34,209 nt of DNA from Lachnospiraceae bacterium (GCA_900772685.1 CAAGRP010000214.1:1-34209); one strand, 5' to 3'; shown: positions 1 to 9,584, counted from the first letter of the stretch. Notes: generated by a model from the letters alone, not told the origin. Program-made: numbers and translations.

Positions 1-1026
1 ATCAAGAGTCTCGATAAGCTGCTGGTTGGTGTATTTTATAGTCTCCATATCGACTATTCCGCGCTCGCTCTCTTTTGCGATCTCGATGCTTCCTGCCTTA
101 AGAGATTCGGCATTTTTCTTTATGAGCTCATTTGTAAGATCTGTGACCTTTCTTTCAGCTTCCATAGCCGACTGTGAATGAGCCATTCCGAGAGCTATTA
201 CCATCTGATTTTTCCAGAGCGGAATAGTATTGTTGATCGTAGACTGGATCTTTTCGACCATCAGTGTATCACCGTTCTGAACAAGACGTATCTGCGGCGC
301 CATCTGCATAGATATTGTTCTTGTAAGCTCAAGATCCGAAATCTTTTTATCGAATCTGTTGCAAAGATCATCAAAATCCTTTGCAGCCTGAGCATCCTCT
401 GTAAGCCCGCTCTTTTTTGCCCTTTCCTCAAGCTCTATAAGAGTTGTCTTTCTTTCCTTATCAAGCTTTTCCTTTCCGGCAAGGATATACATCGTAAGCT
501 CTTTAAAATATGTAAGGTTTGACTCATACATCTTATCGAGCATTATTATATCCTTCTGAAGCTGATCGGAATGTGTTTCAAGAGCTGCCGTTATCTTATT
601 AACGTTTGCTTCCGCAGAATCATATTTTGCTTTAAGCTTTGCAACATCCGTGATCTTTTCCTTTATCCTTCCGAACAAGCCCTTCTTTTCCTCTGTACCT
701 GCGGAGAATCCCTTAAGCTCTGTTATAAGTCCTGCCAGCATCGTTCCGACTTCACCCAAGTCCTTTGTTTTTACTCCTTTAAGTGCACTGTCGGAAAAGT
801 CTGCAACCCTTTTCTGTGCCGCTGCACCGTACTGCAGGATGATGCCCGAATTCTTTATATCTATCTTGTCGACAAAATCCGCTACGGTCTTTTTTTCCTC
901 ATCGGAAAGATTTACATTCTGAAGATATGCCTCTCTGTCTTCCTTAGGAAGTGTGGCTATCGCCGCATCCGCCTTATCTGTATCAAGCGACGGTTCGAGC
1001 TCCAGTACTATTTTGTTTTCCTCCAT
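1..1026 (-). CDS. TelA-family toxic anion resistance protein (3' end outside window)
   Basis: The reading frame starts at ATG 1026 and stays open to the window edge, so about 342 residues are visible and the C-terminus is missing. The product is soluble, strongly helical and charged, with no signal peptide or membrane segment. Conserved-looking stretches include LTYFKELTMYILAGKEKL and NTIPLWKNQMVIALGMAHSQ, which match the TelA/KlaA family. That family is linked to tellurite and other toxic-anion resistance and to cell-envelope stress, but its biochemical role is unsettled. The ribosome site GGGAGG runs straight into the TAA stop of the preceding A2M gene, with 7 bases between stop and start, so translation is probably coupled. 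Family assignment is by recognised sequence style, not by a search. Confidence 0.82.
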   Translation of the reverse strand, partial: MEENKIVLELEPSLDTDKADAAIATLPKEDREAYLQNVNLSDEEKKTVADFVDKIDIKNSGIILQYGAAAQKRVADFSDSALKGVKTKDLGEVGTMLAGLITELKGFSAGTEEKKGLFGRIKEKITDVAKLKAKYDSAEANVNKITAALETHSDQLQKDIIMLDKMYESNLTYFKELTMYILAGKEKLDKERKTTLIELEERAKKSGLTEDAQAAKDFDDLCNRFDKKISDLELTRTISMQMAPQIRLVQNGDTLMVEKIQSTINNTIPLWKNQMVIALGMAHSQSAMEAERKVTDLTNELIKKNAESLKAGSIEIAKESERGIVDMETIKYTNQQLIETLD

Positions 1027-1033
1027 TATTGTG

Positions 1034-4000
1034 TTACCTCCCTATTTTTACGGTGCCGCGCTCCGACAATCCGTATATATCCGAATAAATGCTCGAAGCA
1101 TATACCTTCTCTATAGTATACTCTCCGGGTGTCACGCATGACAACCTTATTTTAATCTCAGTTGTATCAGTCTGCTTCTCGTCCATCCTGCCGTAAACAA
1201 CAAACCTGAGTCTCTGTCCCTCTCTGCTCACAAGATAAGCAGCTACATCGTCATCCATGCTGTAGTCAACAAATCTCATTCCCGACGGAACATATACATC
1301 AAGCAGCATAGCCCTGCTTCCCATATCGGCATCAAGCTTTGAAAGATCTGTTTTTATCGTGTATTCCGCCTGATCTCCGACCTTGTAGGACTTCTTATCG
1401 GTTTTGACATCGACCTTTACTAGGTTATTTTCTTCCTTGCCCGCCTCCTGTATCGTACCTATATAGAAGACATTCATCCATGCCTCGCCCGATACATTTG
1501 TAAGATCAAGGTTTTCAAACTCCTTCCTGTTAAGGTACAGGTGTTTTCCCGCATATCCTGATATGGTCTCCTCTGTCCTCTCACCGTTCAGCTCATAAGA
1601 CACGACAGCCGATCCCGACTCGTTTTCCTTATGGTTTTTTGCAAATATCATAAGCTGCAGAGGATATATGTTTTTATCGGATATCTTCTCAAGAACATAG
1701 ACTGCAAAATATTCGTCCTCAGGCTCCTGCATAACGGATGCTGCCACAAGCGCCGCTGCGGTATTTTCGATACTGTCTCCCGTGCTGTCCTCATCGATAT
1801 AATAAGCAGTCTCACCGCTTAAGGCCTTTGCTTCTTTAAATGCATCCTCTACATCCTCGCGGTAGTATTCCTTAGCCTTGTCCTTATCACCGCCAAGATA
1901 CATGGCTGTCATAAGATAAGCTTTTTCCTTGAAGCTGTCTGCTTTTTTATACAGCTTTTCAACATTTGCCGCATCATACTCATGATCACCCGATGCTGCA
2001 AGAAGCATGTTGTAAGCCGCATTATTTACAGGCGTCTCATCATAATCCGCTATCATATATGATGCGCTTTCATTGTAGTAACCGTTTGGATCTACAAGCT
2101 CCTTTGCCGCAATATAGGCAATCGCGGTAAGCTCGATATCCTCTTTATCTCCCGGCAGCAGCTTCAGCATGCCTTTCGATAAATTAAGGTCGCTTATATC
2201 CGCTTCATCAAGCTTTGTCTTATAGAAGCCGTCGATGTCATCATCCTGTGCCCTCTCTTTAAGAGCCCAGTACGAAGCGATCCTTTCATCCGCCCTTATA
2301 TTTCTGCTGCAGAGCATCCTTCCGAGCGACATATTATAGATCATCGCACTCTTATCATATATGAAAATATCAACAGGATATCTGACAGGAGCGATATTCA
2401 GCTCTTCGCTTACAGGCTGCGTTACTCCTGTATATAGCTCAAGACCCGAATCTACTACATCAAACCTGAATTTTACGGCGTCCGTGTAGTCTCTGCACTT
2501 TCCTGTTACGGTCACGCTGTACTCACCGCTCTTAAGTCCGGTAAATTCCGCAAATACCAGTTCTCTTATACCCTTTGCTGAGACAGTCTTTGTCTCACTG
2601 TAGTCGTCACCTTCCACCGCGACCTCGTATGTGCACGCATCGTTCTTTTCGACCTCTGCTCCCGCACTCCTTAAGCCTATTGCAAACGGTTCACCCTCAA
2701 GTATCGTATCGTTCAGGATCTTCGTCACATAATAAGGAAGTGTTGAGATAAGCATATCCTTATTGTCACCGGCGTGATTTTCTCCTGTTATCGCAGCCGT
2801 CGTTACACGCCATGTGGTCGTATTGTCAGGAAGCTTCACTTCAAAATCCGCACAGCCTTTGCTGTCTGTCTGTGCGACCTCAAAATATGCCGTATCCTTA
2901 AAGTCCTCGCGCACATACGATGAGCCTCCGGAATCCTCACCGGTCGCAGCCGCAGTCGACTCGTTCTTGGCCAGATCATACGGAATAAGATCATCATCCA
3001 TAAACCAGCATACATACGGAAGCTCTCTTGAAGCATAGATTCCGTTCAGGATATCCACATCCTGATCACTTAATGCAAATACAGCCTCATCGACCATTGA
3101 GAGCATTACTTCCGTTCCCTTTGATACAGGTTCTCCTGTCTGTGCATCGGTTACACTGACTGATATCTTTGCGGTTTCCTTAGGAGCATAGTTTTCCTTG
3201 TCACTCGTCACCTTAATATCAAGCTTTTTATCCGAGGTATCAAGCTTCATATTAGTCGTATCAAGGATATGCGTATGCTTTCCGTCAAAATACACACCCG
3301 TGATCTCATAATTCGGACTGTGTTTTTCAGTGTACTTTACGTTTAATGCCCCGTCCTTAGAAACGCTCAGATCATTTATTCCGTCAGGTAATACAGTAAA
3401 TGCCAAAAGCTTCTCGTTATTACCCATTTCAACCAGCTCTCCGCCGTATGTAAGATGATAAGCCTTATCCTCTCCGTCTTTGAACTTAAAGCCGTATCCG
3501 TAATAACTGTCTTCGTCATCCTGATCGCTTCCGGGCTCATCCGGTGTCATTGCATATGTATCATATGTGCTGTCCCATCTGAAGGCATTCTGCCACAGAT
3601 AGAATCGCTCCTTTACTTTATTGCCCTTGTGGTCGTTCATCGTACACTCAAGATAATATGATGTGCCGATCTCCTCCTTCACCTTGTCACTGTCATAGCT
3701 TATAGTTCCGGTTCCGTCATCCAGCCTGCATCTGAAGCTGTCTATCTTGTCGTTGTGCTCAACATACTCATAAGTATTGCGTTCTTTTTTATAGATGGCA
3801 TCATACTGCGTTCCGGTCTTCTTCTTTTCAAAATATCTCTTATAAAGCACCGCATCCACGGTTCCCTCATACGGATCACCCTTTATGACGTCATTTTTGT
3901 ATACATCATTTTCAGTCCTGATATTATCGGTATTTATATCGTATGCACTGAATTTAAACTCTGACTTATCCGCATCATTTTCTCCAAGCAGCATCGTATC

Positions 4001-5512
4001 CTTTGTAAATACGTAAAAGCCTGCCGTCAGATACAGGTTTTCATCCTCTGCCTCACCGCCTGTGTAGGTAATGTGATTATAGACCGGTCTCCATGAATCA
4101 CTGTCTACGCCTGATATATCCACGGATGTTGACGCATTTCCCCAAGAATCGGTTTCCATTGTATTTTTATCATCTATCTTATCGGATGAATACGACTTTT
4201 CCAGCTTGAACCCGACAGCCGGTGTCTCATCATAATAAGACACGTTAAGATCTATCTTTGCCTCTTTTTCATCGTCAAGAGTGTTGATATAGGCTATCTT
4301 ATCTGTTTTAGCCGTTCCTTTATATTCCGGCTTTACATAGTCGCTTACGGTCAGCTCCGTACTGCCGATGTACATATCGTCACGACAGATGGAAAGCGAA
4401 TAATATCCGCTCTTCGCATCCTTTATATCGATAGTACCCTTAAAGGTACCGTCATCCCTAAGTTCTATATCGGCTTCACCCAATGCACCGCTGTCAGAAT
4501 AATAGGAGTCTCCAAGCTTTACTTTGATCTCTTTTCCCGATACTTTTTCATTTGAATATCTGTATCTGAGGACTCCGAAAAAGCTTATCTTGTCATCAGG
4601 CTTATAAATAGTTCTGTCCGAAACGATATAATTATAATAAACGTTTGAGACGTAACCGCTGTTATCATTAGATATATTTCCCGTAAGGATATCCCCGTAA
4701 ATTCCCTCTTCGGCTTTTACCGAAACCTTTACCGCATTATAATATTCCGTATCGCTTCCGCTATATTCAAGCGTGATCCTTGAAACACCGTCGGCATCCG
4801 TACTGCCTTCTGCACTATAGCCTCCGCTTACCTCTATTTCGGCATTGTTTACAGCCTTTCCGGTATCGGCATCATGAGTCCATGAAAGAAGCTCTCCGGC
4901 CGCAGCCGATGCCGTATAAGAAATATTTGTAGACTGTATGAGTTTATACCTTGTAAGCTTTCTTCCTTTTATCTTTACGGTAAATTCTCCGAGATACCAG
5001 CCCTTATCGAGCGGCTTCGGAAACTCTGCATAATACGCACCTGAATAGCCTTCATAGTCATATCCTGCCTTCAGCTTAAAGGAAGCATACTCTTTATAAT
5101 CCATGTCCTTGCACGGATTGGTTCTCTTTGAGGAATATGAATTATCCTCCTTATACATCGTTTCAAGAGCCTTCATATAGTCCTCAAAGGACTTAAGGCT
5201 GTAAAGCTTTGTGTCGATCTTAAGCTCCGGCCCGGGCTCATAATCATAGTCATCGTCATCATCCATGATCGCCCAGTAATTGACATAGGCATATATTCCC
5301 GGTGCCTCATCCGTAAGGGTCGTTATCGCGGTTCCTCCGCCGGGACTGTAGATTCCAAGCGCATCACTTTCAGCAGCTTTGTCCACATTTTTTTCTGTGC
5401 CCGCTCCGCCCTTACCTTTACCACAGCCACAGCCCGAAAAGCACAGTATGATAAAGGTAAATATCAGCAAAGCGGTAGTATATATGAATGTTTTGGAAAG
5501 ATATCTTCTCAT
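1034..5512 (-). CDS. alpha-2-macroglobulin-family lipoprotein without thioester motif
   Basis: About 1492 residues. A signal peptide with a hydrophobic stretch ends in a lipobox-like CFSGC, so the protein is probably lipid-anchored outside the membrane. Repeated beta-rich MG-like domains follow. The central segment LPDNTTTWRVTTAAI (about residue 894) is typical of bacterial A2M proteins, which act as protease traps or envelope guards. The thioester signature CxEQ is absent; the corresponding region (about residue 1067) reads MLCSRNIRADERIASYW, so this resembles the thioester-less YfaS type. The frame can also open at TTG 5518, but ATG 5512 sits 9 bases after GGAGG and is preferred. It lies 18 bases after capA and 7 before telA. 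No penicillin-binding protein 1C gene is adjacent, unlike the classic YfhM pairing. Confidence 0.8.
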   Translation of the reverse strand: MRRYLSKTFIYTTALLIFTFIILCFSGCGCGKGKGGAGTEKNVDKAAESDALGIYSPGGGTAITTLTDEAPGIYAYVNYWAIMDDDDDYDYEPGPELKIDTKLYSLKSFEDYMKALETMYKEDNSYSSKRTNPCKDMDYKEYASFKLKAGYDYEGYSGAYYAEFPKPLDKGWYLGEFTVKIKGRKLTRYKLIQSTNISYTASAAAGELLSWTHDADTGKAVNNAEIEVSGGYSAEGSTDADGVSRITLEYSGSDTEYYNAVKVSVKAEEGIYGDILTGNISNDNSGYVSNVYYNYIVSDRTIYKPDDKISFFGVLRYRYSNEKVSGKEIKVKLGDSYYSDSGALGEADIELRDDGTFKGTIDIKDAKSGYYSLSICRDDMYIGSTELTVSDYVKPEYKGTAKTDKIAYINTLDDEKEAKIDLNVSYYDETPAVGFKLEKSYSSDKIDDKNTMETDSWGNASTSVDISGVDSDSWRPVYNHITYTGGEAEDENLYLTAGFYVFTKDTMLLGENDADKSEFKFSAYDINTDNIRTENDVYKNDVIKGDPYEGTVDAVLYKRYFEKKKTGTQYDAIYKKERNTYEYVEHNDKIDSFRCRLDDGTGTISYDSDKVKEEIGTSYYLECTMNDHKGNKVKERFYLWQNAFRWDSTYDTYAMTPDEPGSDQDDEDSYYGYGFKFKDGEDKAYHLTYGGELVEMGNNEKLLAFTVLPDGINDLSVSKDGALNVKYTEKHSPNYEITGVYFDGKHTHILDTTNMKLDTSDKKLDIKVTSDKENYAPKETAKISVSVTDAQTGEPVSKGTEVMLSMVDEAVFALSDQDVDILNGIYASRELPYVCWFMDDDLIPYDLAKNESTAAATGEDSGGSSYVREDFKDTAYFEVAQTDSKGCADFEVKLPDNTTTWRVTTAAITGENHAGDNKDMLISTLPYYVTKILNDTILEGEPFAIGLRSAGAEVEKNDACTYEVAVEGDDYSETKTVSAKGIRELVFAEFTGLKSGEYSVTVTGKCRDYTDAVKFRFDVVDSGLELYTGVTQPVSEELNIAPVRYPVDIFIYDKSAMIYNMSLGRMLCSRNIRADERIASYWALKERAQDDDIDGFYKTKLDEADISDLNLSKGMLKLLPGDKEDIELTAIAYIAAKELVDPNGYYNESASYMIADYDETPVNNAAYNMLLAASGDHEYDAANVEKLYKKADSFKEKAYLMTAMYLGGDKDKAKEYYREDVEDAFKEAKALSGETAYYIDEDSTGDSIENTAAALVAASVMQEPEDEYFAVYVLEKISDKNIYPLQLMIFAKNHKENESGSAVVSYELNGERTEETISGYAGKHLYLNRKEFENLDLTNVSGEAWMNVFYIGTIQEAGKEENNLVKVDVKTDKKSYKVGDQAEYTIKTDLSKLDADMGSRAMLLDVYVPSGMRFVDYSMDDDVAAYLVSREGQRLRFVVYGRMDEKQTDTTEIKIRLSCVTPGEYTIEKVYASSIYSDIYGLSERGTVKIGR

Positions 5513-5530
5513 GATCAAAGGCCTCCTTTT

Positions 5531-6805
5531 CTATTGTCTGATTCGGTCTCCAAATACTGAGTTTACAAGATTCTCGCAGTATTCATATGAAAATTCAGGA
5601 TCTATGATCGCCGAGCTGCTTTGGTCTATCATATCCTGTGAATAATCCGCAAGAAAATAAGCGGTAAAATAGTTCGATTTATGAGTGACTATCGGTATTA
5701 CTCCGAAATCATCGACACTGACCGTTCCGTCAGCCGTCTTTCTTAATATGATATCAGCCATTCCTCCCACAAGAGCGGCTGCATTATCCTGATTTGAAAC
5801 AAAGTTTCCGAGCGAATAAAAGACTATCATCTGATGACCGTTATCATCGGTCCTTAATTCTATCGGCTCGATCACATGAGGATGAGTTCCTATTACCATG
5901 TCTACACCCCACTCAAGGAAGCGTGATGCCCAGTAATTCTGCATCTCATCTATTCCGCCGTTCATCTCCGTTCCCCAGTGAGGACAGACGATAACGTAAT
6001 CCGATATACTTTTTGCCGTCCGGACATCCTGATATACGGCATCTTCATTTAACATATCCAATGCCCACGGTGCACCGTAATATGCTCCGTCACCGCCGTT
6101 CGATCCGTAGGTATAATTGAGCACGGCGATCCTGAAGCCTTCCTTTTCATATATTGTTATATTATTCGAAGCCTCCTCTGAGGAATATGCTCCGACCGTC
6201 CTTATATCAGGATAAACCGAATTCCAGTAATTGACTGTGCTGAACATCGGATCAAGCCCCAGATCCAGCATATGGTTGGTCGCAAGCAGAACGCAGTTAA
6301 AACCGGCATTTGCCACGGCATCCTGTGCCGAATGCGGGCTGTTGAAGGACGGATAACCCGATATACCGTATTCTGTGCCTCCGCAGGCCGTCTCTTCGTT
6401 TATTATCCTTAGATCATAGTTTTGAAGCCTTTGGGAAACATTTTCAAAAAGTATGTTGTAATCGTAGTTTCCCTCTCCGTCATTGCAGGTATCATTTACG
6501 GCCTGGCTGAGCAAAAGGTCACCGACCATACATATCCTTACGGTAGTATCGGGAATTGGCTCCGGTGTCGGGGTCACGACCTCGCCCGTCGGGGCATTTT
6601 CACCCAAATGAACCGGCTCCTCATTTCCTGTCTCTCCCGTTCCCGTTTCTTCATATAAAAAAGCAGTACCGTCGGCCGCAGTTATATCGTTCTTATCGGC
6701 AGCGAAAAGATATTCGATGCCAAAAAAGAAAAATATAACTGCAGCGGCGGTACCGGCTAATATGAATATGATTTTTTCTCCCAGAGAGATTTGGTTTCGG
6801 TTCAT
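5531..6805 (-). CDS. CapA-family (poly-gamma-glutamate synthesis type) membrane-anchored protein
   Basis: 424 residues. One N-terminal membrane segment (about residues 11-33) is followed by a Pro/Thr-rich linker and a CapA domain of the metallophosphatase-like superfamily. Recognisable motifs are MVGDLLLSQAVN, INEETA, LLATNHMLDLG, CPHWGTE and VIGTHPHVIEPIE, which carry the Asp, Glu, Asn and His residues expected at the metal site. CapA/PgsA proteins take part in poly-gamma-glutamate capsule export or anchoring. No pgsB or pgsC homologue is present here, so a stand-alone envelope role is equally possible. The start ATG has GGAG six bases upstream. The gene is 43 bases downstream of the DeoR regulator and 18 upstream of the A2M gene, with no terminator between them. 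Confidence 0.85.
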   Translation of the reverse strand: MNRNQISLGEKIIFILAGTAAAVIFFFFGIEYLFAADKNDITAADGTAFLYEETGTGETGNEEPVHLGENAPTGEVVTPTPEPIPDTTVRICMVGDLLLSQAVNDTCNDGEGNYDYNILFENVSQRLQNYDLRIINEETACGGTEYGISGYPSFNSPHSAQDAVANAGFNCVLLATNHMLDLGLDPMFSTVNYWNSVYPDIRTVGAYSSEEASNNITIYEKEGFRIAVLNYTYGSNGGDGAYYGAPWALDMLNEDAVYQDVRTAKSISDYVIVCPHWGTEMNGGIDEMQNYWASRFLEWGVDMVIGTHPHVIEPIELRTDDNGHQMIVFYSLGNFVSNQDNAAALVGGMADIILRKTADGTVSVDDFGVIPIVTHKSNYFTAYFLADYSQDMIDQSSSAIIDPEFSYEYCENLVNSVFGDRIRQ

Positions 6806-6848
6806 AACTGGCTCCGTACAAATGGTTTTCTTTTATGAACCCATTGTA

Positions 6849-7595
6849 TCAGACTTTATGTATATTTGCCAAATCTTTATATTGCTCCGGAACATTTTCT
6901 GTTATTATCTCTGCCATTGAGATCCTTCCGAAGGTAACAGCGGATACGATTCCGAATTTAGAGGAATCGCTTAATACATAGCTCTGCTGGCACTGCTCCA
7001 TAGCTGTCTGCTTCGTAAATGCCTCACTTGCATCCGGTGTTGTAAATCCGGTCTGTCTTGTGATGCCGTTTGTCCCGAAAAAGCCTTTTGTAAAATGAAA
7101 TTTCTGTATCATACGCACAGCCGTGTTTCCTACGACCGCATCAGTAGTCGTCTTGAGCTCTCCTCCTATAAGGATCACCTTTCTCCCCATTGATGCAAGC
7201 AGCTGACCGTGTGCGACTCCGTTTGTCACAAATCCCGTATGAACCGTATCCTCTCCGAGATATTTTATTATCGAAAGTGTTGTGGTCCCGCCGTCGATAA
7301 AAACAAGATCATCAGGTCTTATGAGGGAGGCGGCATATTTTGCTATCCTCTCCTTCTCGTCCTTGAACATATCCTTCTTCTGTGCAAATGTAGGCTCTGC
7401 GGTCGAGACCGTGTTCCTTATGGCAATAGCACCTCCGAACACCTTCTCGAGCTTACCGAGAGATGCAAGCGCCGTTATGTCACGTCTTGCCGTAGATTCC
7501 GATATGTCAAGCTGTTCTTTGATCTCAGTAACTGTAATGCTTCCGTTAACATTTACGAGCTGAAGGATCGCATTGCGTCTTTCTTCTGTTAACAT
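6849..7595 (-). CDS. DeoR-family transcriptional repressor, probable fructose-operon regulator
   Basis: 248 residues, full length for the family. The N-terminal winged helix-turn-helix covers about residues 5-55 (ILQLVNVNGSITVTEI, then DISESTARRDITALASLG, the typical DeoR recognition helix). The C-terminal sugar-phosphate-binding domain has FIDGGTTTLSIIKYL, ITRQTGFTTPDASEA and SDSSKFG. Proteins of this type release DNA when bound by a phosphorylated sugar. Its place behind ptsI and near fruK-fruA makes fructose-1-phosphate the likely ligand (inference). The start lies 3 bases after the ptsI stop and its GAGGAA ribosome site is inside the end of ptsI, so the two are translationally coupled. 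Regulators of fru operons usually lead the operon; here the gene is distal. Confidence 0.88.
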   Translation of the reverse strand: MLTEERRNAILQLVNVNGSITVTEIKEQLDISESTARRDITALASLGKLEKVFGGAIAIRNTVSTAEPTFAQKKDMFKDEKERIAKYAASLIRPDDLVFIDGGTTTLSIIKYLGEDTVHTGFVTNGVAHGQLLASMGRKVILIGGELKTTTDAVVGNTAVRMIQKFHFTKGFFGTNGITRQTGFTTPDASEAFTKQTAMEQCQQSYVLSDSSKFGIVSAVTFGRISMAEIITENVPEQYKDLANIHKV

Positions 7596-7598
7596 AGT

Positions 7599-9245
7599 TT
7601 ATTCCTCGTTCTTTTCATACTTTGAAATATCTGTTTCGCGGATTATCTTTCTGAGCGGAAGTATGCTTCCCGGTGATACCGAAAGCTCATCTACTCCCAT
7701 TGCCAGAAATTCCTTTGTAAGCGTCTGATCGGCTCCAAGTTCACCGCATATTCCTGCCCATATCCCTGCCTTGTGTGCATTGTCAACTACCATTTTTATC
7801 TGGCGTAGTATTGCAGGATGATGCGGATCAAAAAATGAATCCAGCTGTGTATTCTGACGGTCAATAGCGAGAGTATACTGCGTAAGATCGTTTGTGCCTA
7901 TACTGAAGAAATCCACTTCCTTTGCGAGCATATCGCTGGTAATGGCTGCTGCAGGTGTCTCTATCATAATGCCCTGCTCCGGATCGCCGTATTCTATTCC
8001 CTCTGCCGAAAGCTCCGACTTTACCTCTTCAACTATTTTCTTTATTTTACGGACCTCTTCAACGCTTATTATCATCGGATACATTATTGCGATCTTTCCG
8101 AATACACTTGCCCTGAAAAGAGCCCTGAGCTGGGTTTTAAATATCTCCGGACGTGTGAGGCAGATCCTTATGGCTCTGCATCCCATTGCCGGATTTTCCT
8201 CTTTTGCCATTTCAAAATAATCGCACTGCTTATCCGCACCGATATCAAGTGTCCTTATTATAACACGTCGGCCCGCCATAGTCTCTGCTACTTTTTTATA
8301 TATTGCAAACTGCTCGTCTTCCGTCGGATAATGATCCTGTTCCAGATATATGAACTCGCTTCTGAAAAGTCCTATTCCTCCCGCATCGTTACTTCGAACG
8401 AGTGCGAGATCCTTGATGTTTCCGATATTTGCATAGAGCATGATGCTGCGACCGTCTATAGTAACATTTTCCTTGCCCTTAAGAGTTTCGAGAAGCTCCT
8501 TCTTTTCGGCCTCTTTGTCATACTGCTCTTTTAAATGAGAAAGAGTCTCCTCATCAGGATCGATATATATTATCCCTTCATTTCCGTCCACAACGGCAAG
8601 CTTTCCGTCGATCTCTTCATCGAGAGGCATGTTTGTAGATACAAGTGCCGGTATAGCCATCGTCCTTGCGAGTATTGCCGTATGTGAATTCAAAGATCCG
8701 TGGACAGTAACAAATGAAAGTACCATATCCTTGTCTATCTGTACCGTCTCAGACGGTGCAAGGTCATCGGCAAGAAGTATTACCGGCTCCTTTGAGTCCA
8801 TAAGTCCCTGTGACGATCCTGAAAGTATATTTAAAACGCGCTCTGAGATATCCTTTACATCGGCAGCACGCTCTCTCATGTAATCGTCATCCATAGATGC
8901 GAACATCTGAGAGAAATTGTCGGCTGTTACGCCTACCGCATATTCAGCATTGACATTCTGCGATCTTATGATGTTTTCTACCGACTCATTATAATCATCG
9001 TCATCGAGCATCATCTGATGTATCTCAAATATCGCTGCGTTTACCTCTCCGACTTCTTTTACTGCCTTGTCATAAAGCATCCGCAGTTCAAATATGGCTT
9101 CCTCTCTTGCTGCATTATATCGCTGTATCTCCTGCTCGGGATCATCTATTGTAATGCGGCGTACCTTTTGGCTTGATTTTCTGTAAATACATATCTTTCC
9201 TATTGCTATTCCGCCGAAAACGCTTTTTCCGTTGAATACTTTCAT
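7599..9245 (-). CDS. ptsI: PTS enzyme I, phosphoenolpyruvate-protein phosphotransferase
   Basis: 548 residues. Enzyme I takes phosphate from phosphoenolpyruvate and passes it to HPr in the cytoplasm, feeding all PTS sugar transporters. The phospho-acceptor His188 lies in GSLNSHTAILART, in place of the usual GGRTSHTAIMAR. The PEP-binding barrel shows GIGLFRSEFIYLEQ, a metal-site stretch GTNDLTQYTLAIDRQN, and the catalytic Cys500 in GICGELGAD. It is slightly shorter than the usual 570 or so residues, but all key parts are present. The start ATG follows AAGGAG by 8 bases. The gene lies 81 bases after ptsH across a long hairpin, and 3 bases before the DeoR gene. Confidence 0.97.
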   Translation of the reverse strand: MKVFNGKSVFGGIAIGKICIYRKSSQKVRRITIDDPEQEIQRYNAAREEAIFELRMLYDKAVKEVGEVNAAIFEIHQMMLDDDDYNESVENIIRSQNVNAEYAVGVTADNFSQMFASMDDDYMRERAADVKDISERVLNILSGSSQGLMDSKEPVILLADDLAPSETVQIDKDMVLSFVTVHGSLNSHTAILARTMAIPALVSTNMPLDEEIDGKLAVVDGNEGIIYIDPDEETLSHLKEQYDKEAEKKELLETLKGKENVTIDGRSIMLYANIGNIKDLALVRSNDAGGIGLFRSEFIYLEQDHYPTEDEQFAIYKKVAETMAGRRVIIRTLDIGADKQCDYFEMAKEENPAMGCRAIRICLTRPEIFKTQLRALFRASVFGKIAIMYPMIISVEEVRKIKKIVEEVKSELSAEGIEYGDPEQGIMIETPAAAITSDMLAKEVDFFSIGTNDLTQYTLAIDRQNTQLDSFFDPHHPAILRQIKMVVDNAHKAGIWAGICGELGADQTLTKEFLAMGVDELSVSPGSILPLRKIIRETDISKYEKNEE

Positions 9246-9269
9246 CGTCCAATCTCCTTATAATGATAA

Positions 9270-9317
9270 AGCGGCGAAGCATCCTTTAACTGTTCTTTTT
9301 AAAGGATCTCCGCCGCT
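9270..9317 (-). promoter_or_regulatory. hairpin between ptsH and ptsI (attenuator or RNA-stability element)
   Basis: A long imperfect inverted repeat pairs AGCGGCG (9270-9276) with CGCCGCT (9311-9317), and ATCCTTTAA (9281-9289) with TTAAAGGAT (9299-9307). On the transcribed minus strand the helix is followed by TTTATCATTATAAGG, which is not a strong U-tract, and then by the ptsI ribosome site. This suggests partial termination or protection of the ptsH 3' end, so that HPr is made in excess over enzyme I. The role is inference. Confidence 0.55.
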
Positions 9318-9326
9318 GTCAGTTGA

Positions 9327-9584
9327 TCAAAGAGTAGTCTGTAAGAACTTGCTTACTGCTTCATAAGCGGCATCTTCATCGGCACCGTCAAATGTAAGTG
9401 TGATCTCCATATCTTTTTTTACACCAAGGCCCATTACTGCGAAGATCTTTTTGCAGTCTGCCTTTTTGTCTCCTTTTGCAATACTTATATTGCATGAGTA
9501 AGCCTTGCAGGTCTTAATGAGCTCTCCTGCCGGACGGGCATGTATTCCTTCGGGATCCGTAATCGTATATTTGAATTCTTTCAT
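9327..9584 (-). CDS. ptsH: HPr-family phosphocarrier protein lacking Ser46
   Basis: 85 residues from ATG 9584, which has a GAGG ribosome site upstream; the frame runs further upstream but those residues are not HPr-like. HPr carries phosphate from enzyme I to EIIA. His15 lies in GIHARPAG and the fold-typical IFAVMGLGVKKDMEIT follows. Aligned by eye to Bacillus subtilis HPr, residue 46 is Lys in DCKKIFAVMG, where HPr kinase would need Ser46. Residue 52 is Gly instead of Ser. This protein should therefore pass phosphate but not serve in Ser46-P/CcpA catabolite repression. It is the first gene of a ptsH-ptsI-deoR-capA-A2M-telA run, with its own promoter. Confidence 0.93.
   Translation of the reverse strand: MKEFKYTITDPEGIHARPAGELIKTCKAYSCNISIAKGDKKADCKKIFAVMGLGVKKDMEITLTFDGADEDAAYEAVSKFLQTTL

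Noticed and set aside
1034..5512. Classical protease-trapping A2M with thioester
   Set aside because: No CxEQ motif is found anywhere in the protein, and the aligned region lacks the Glu-Gln pair.
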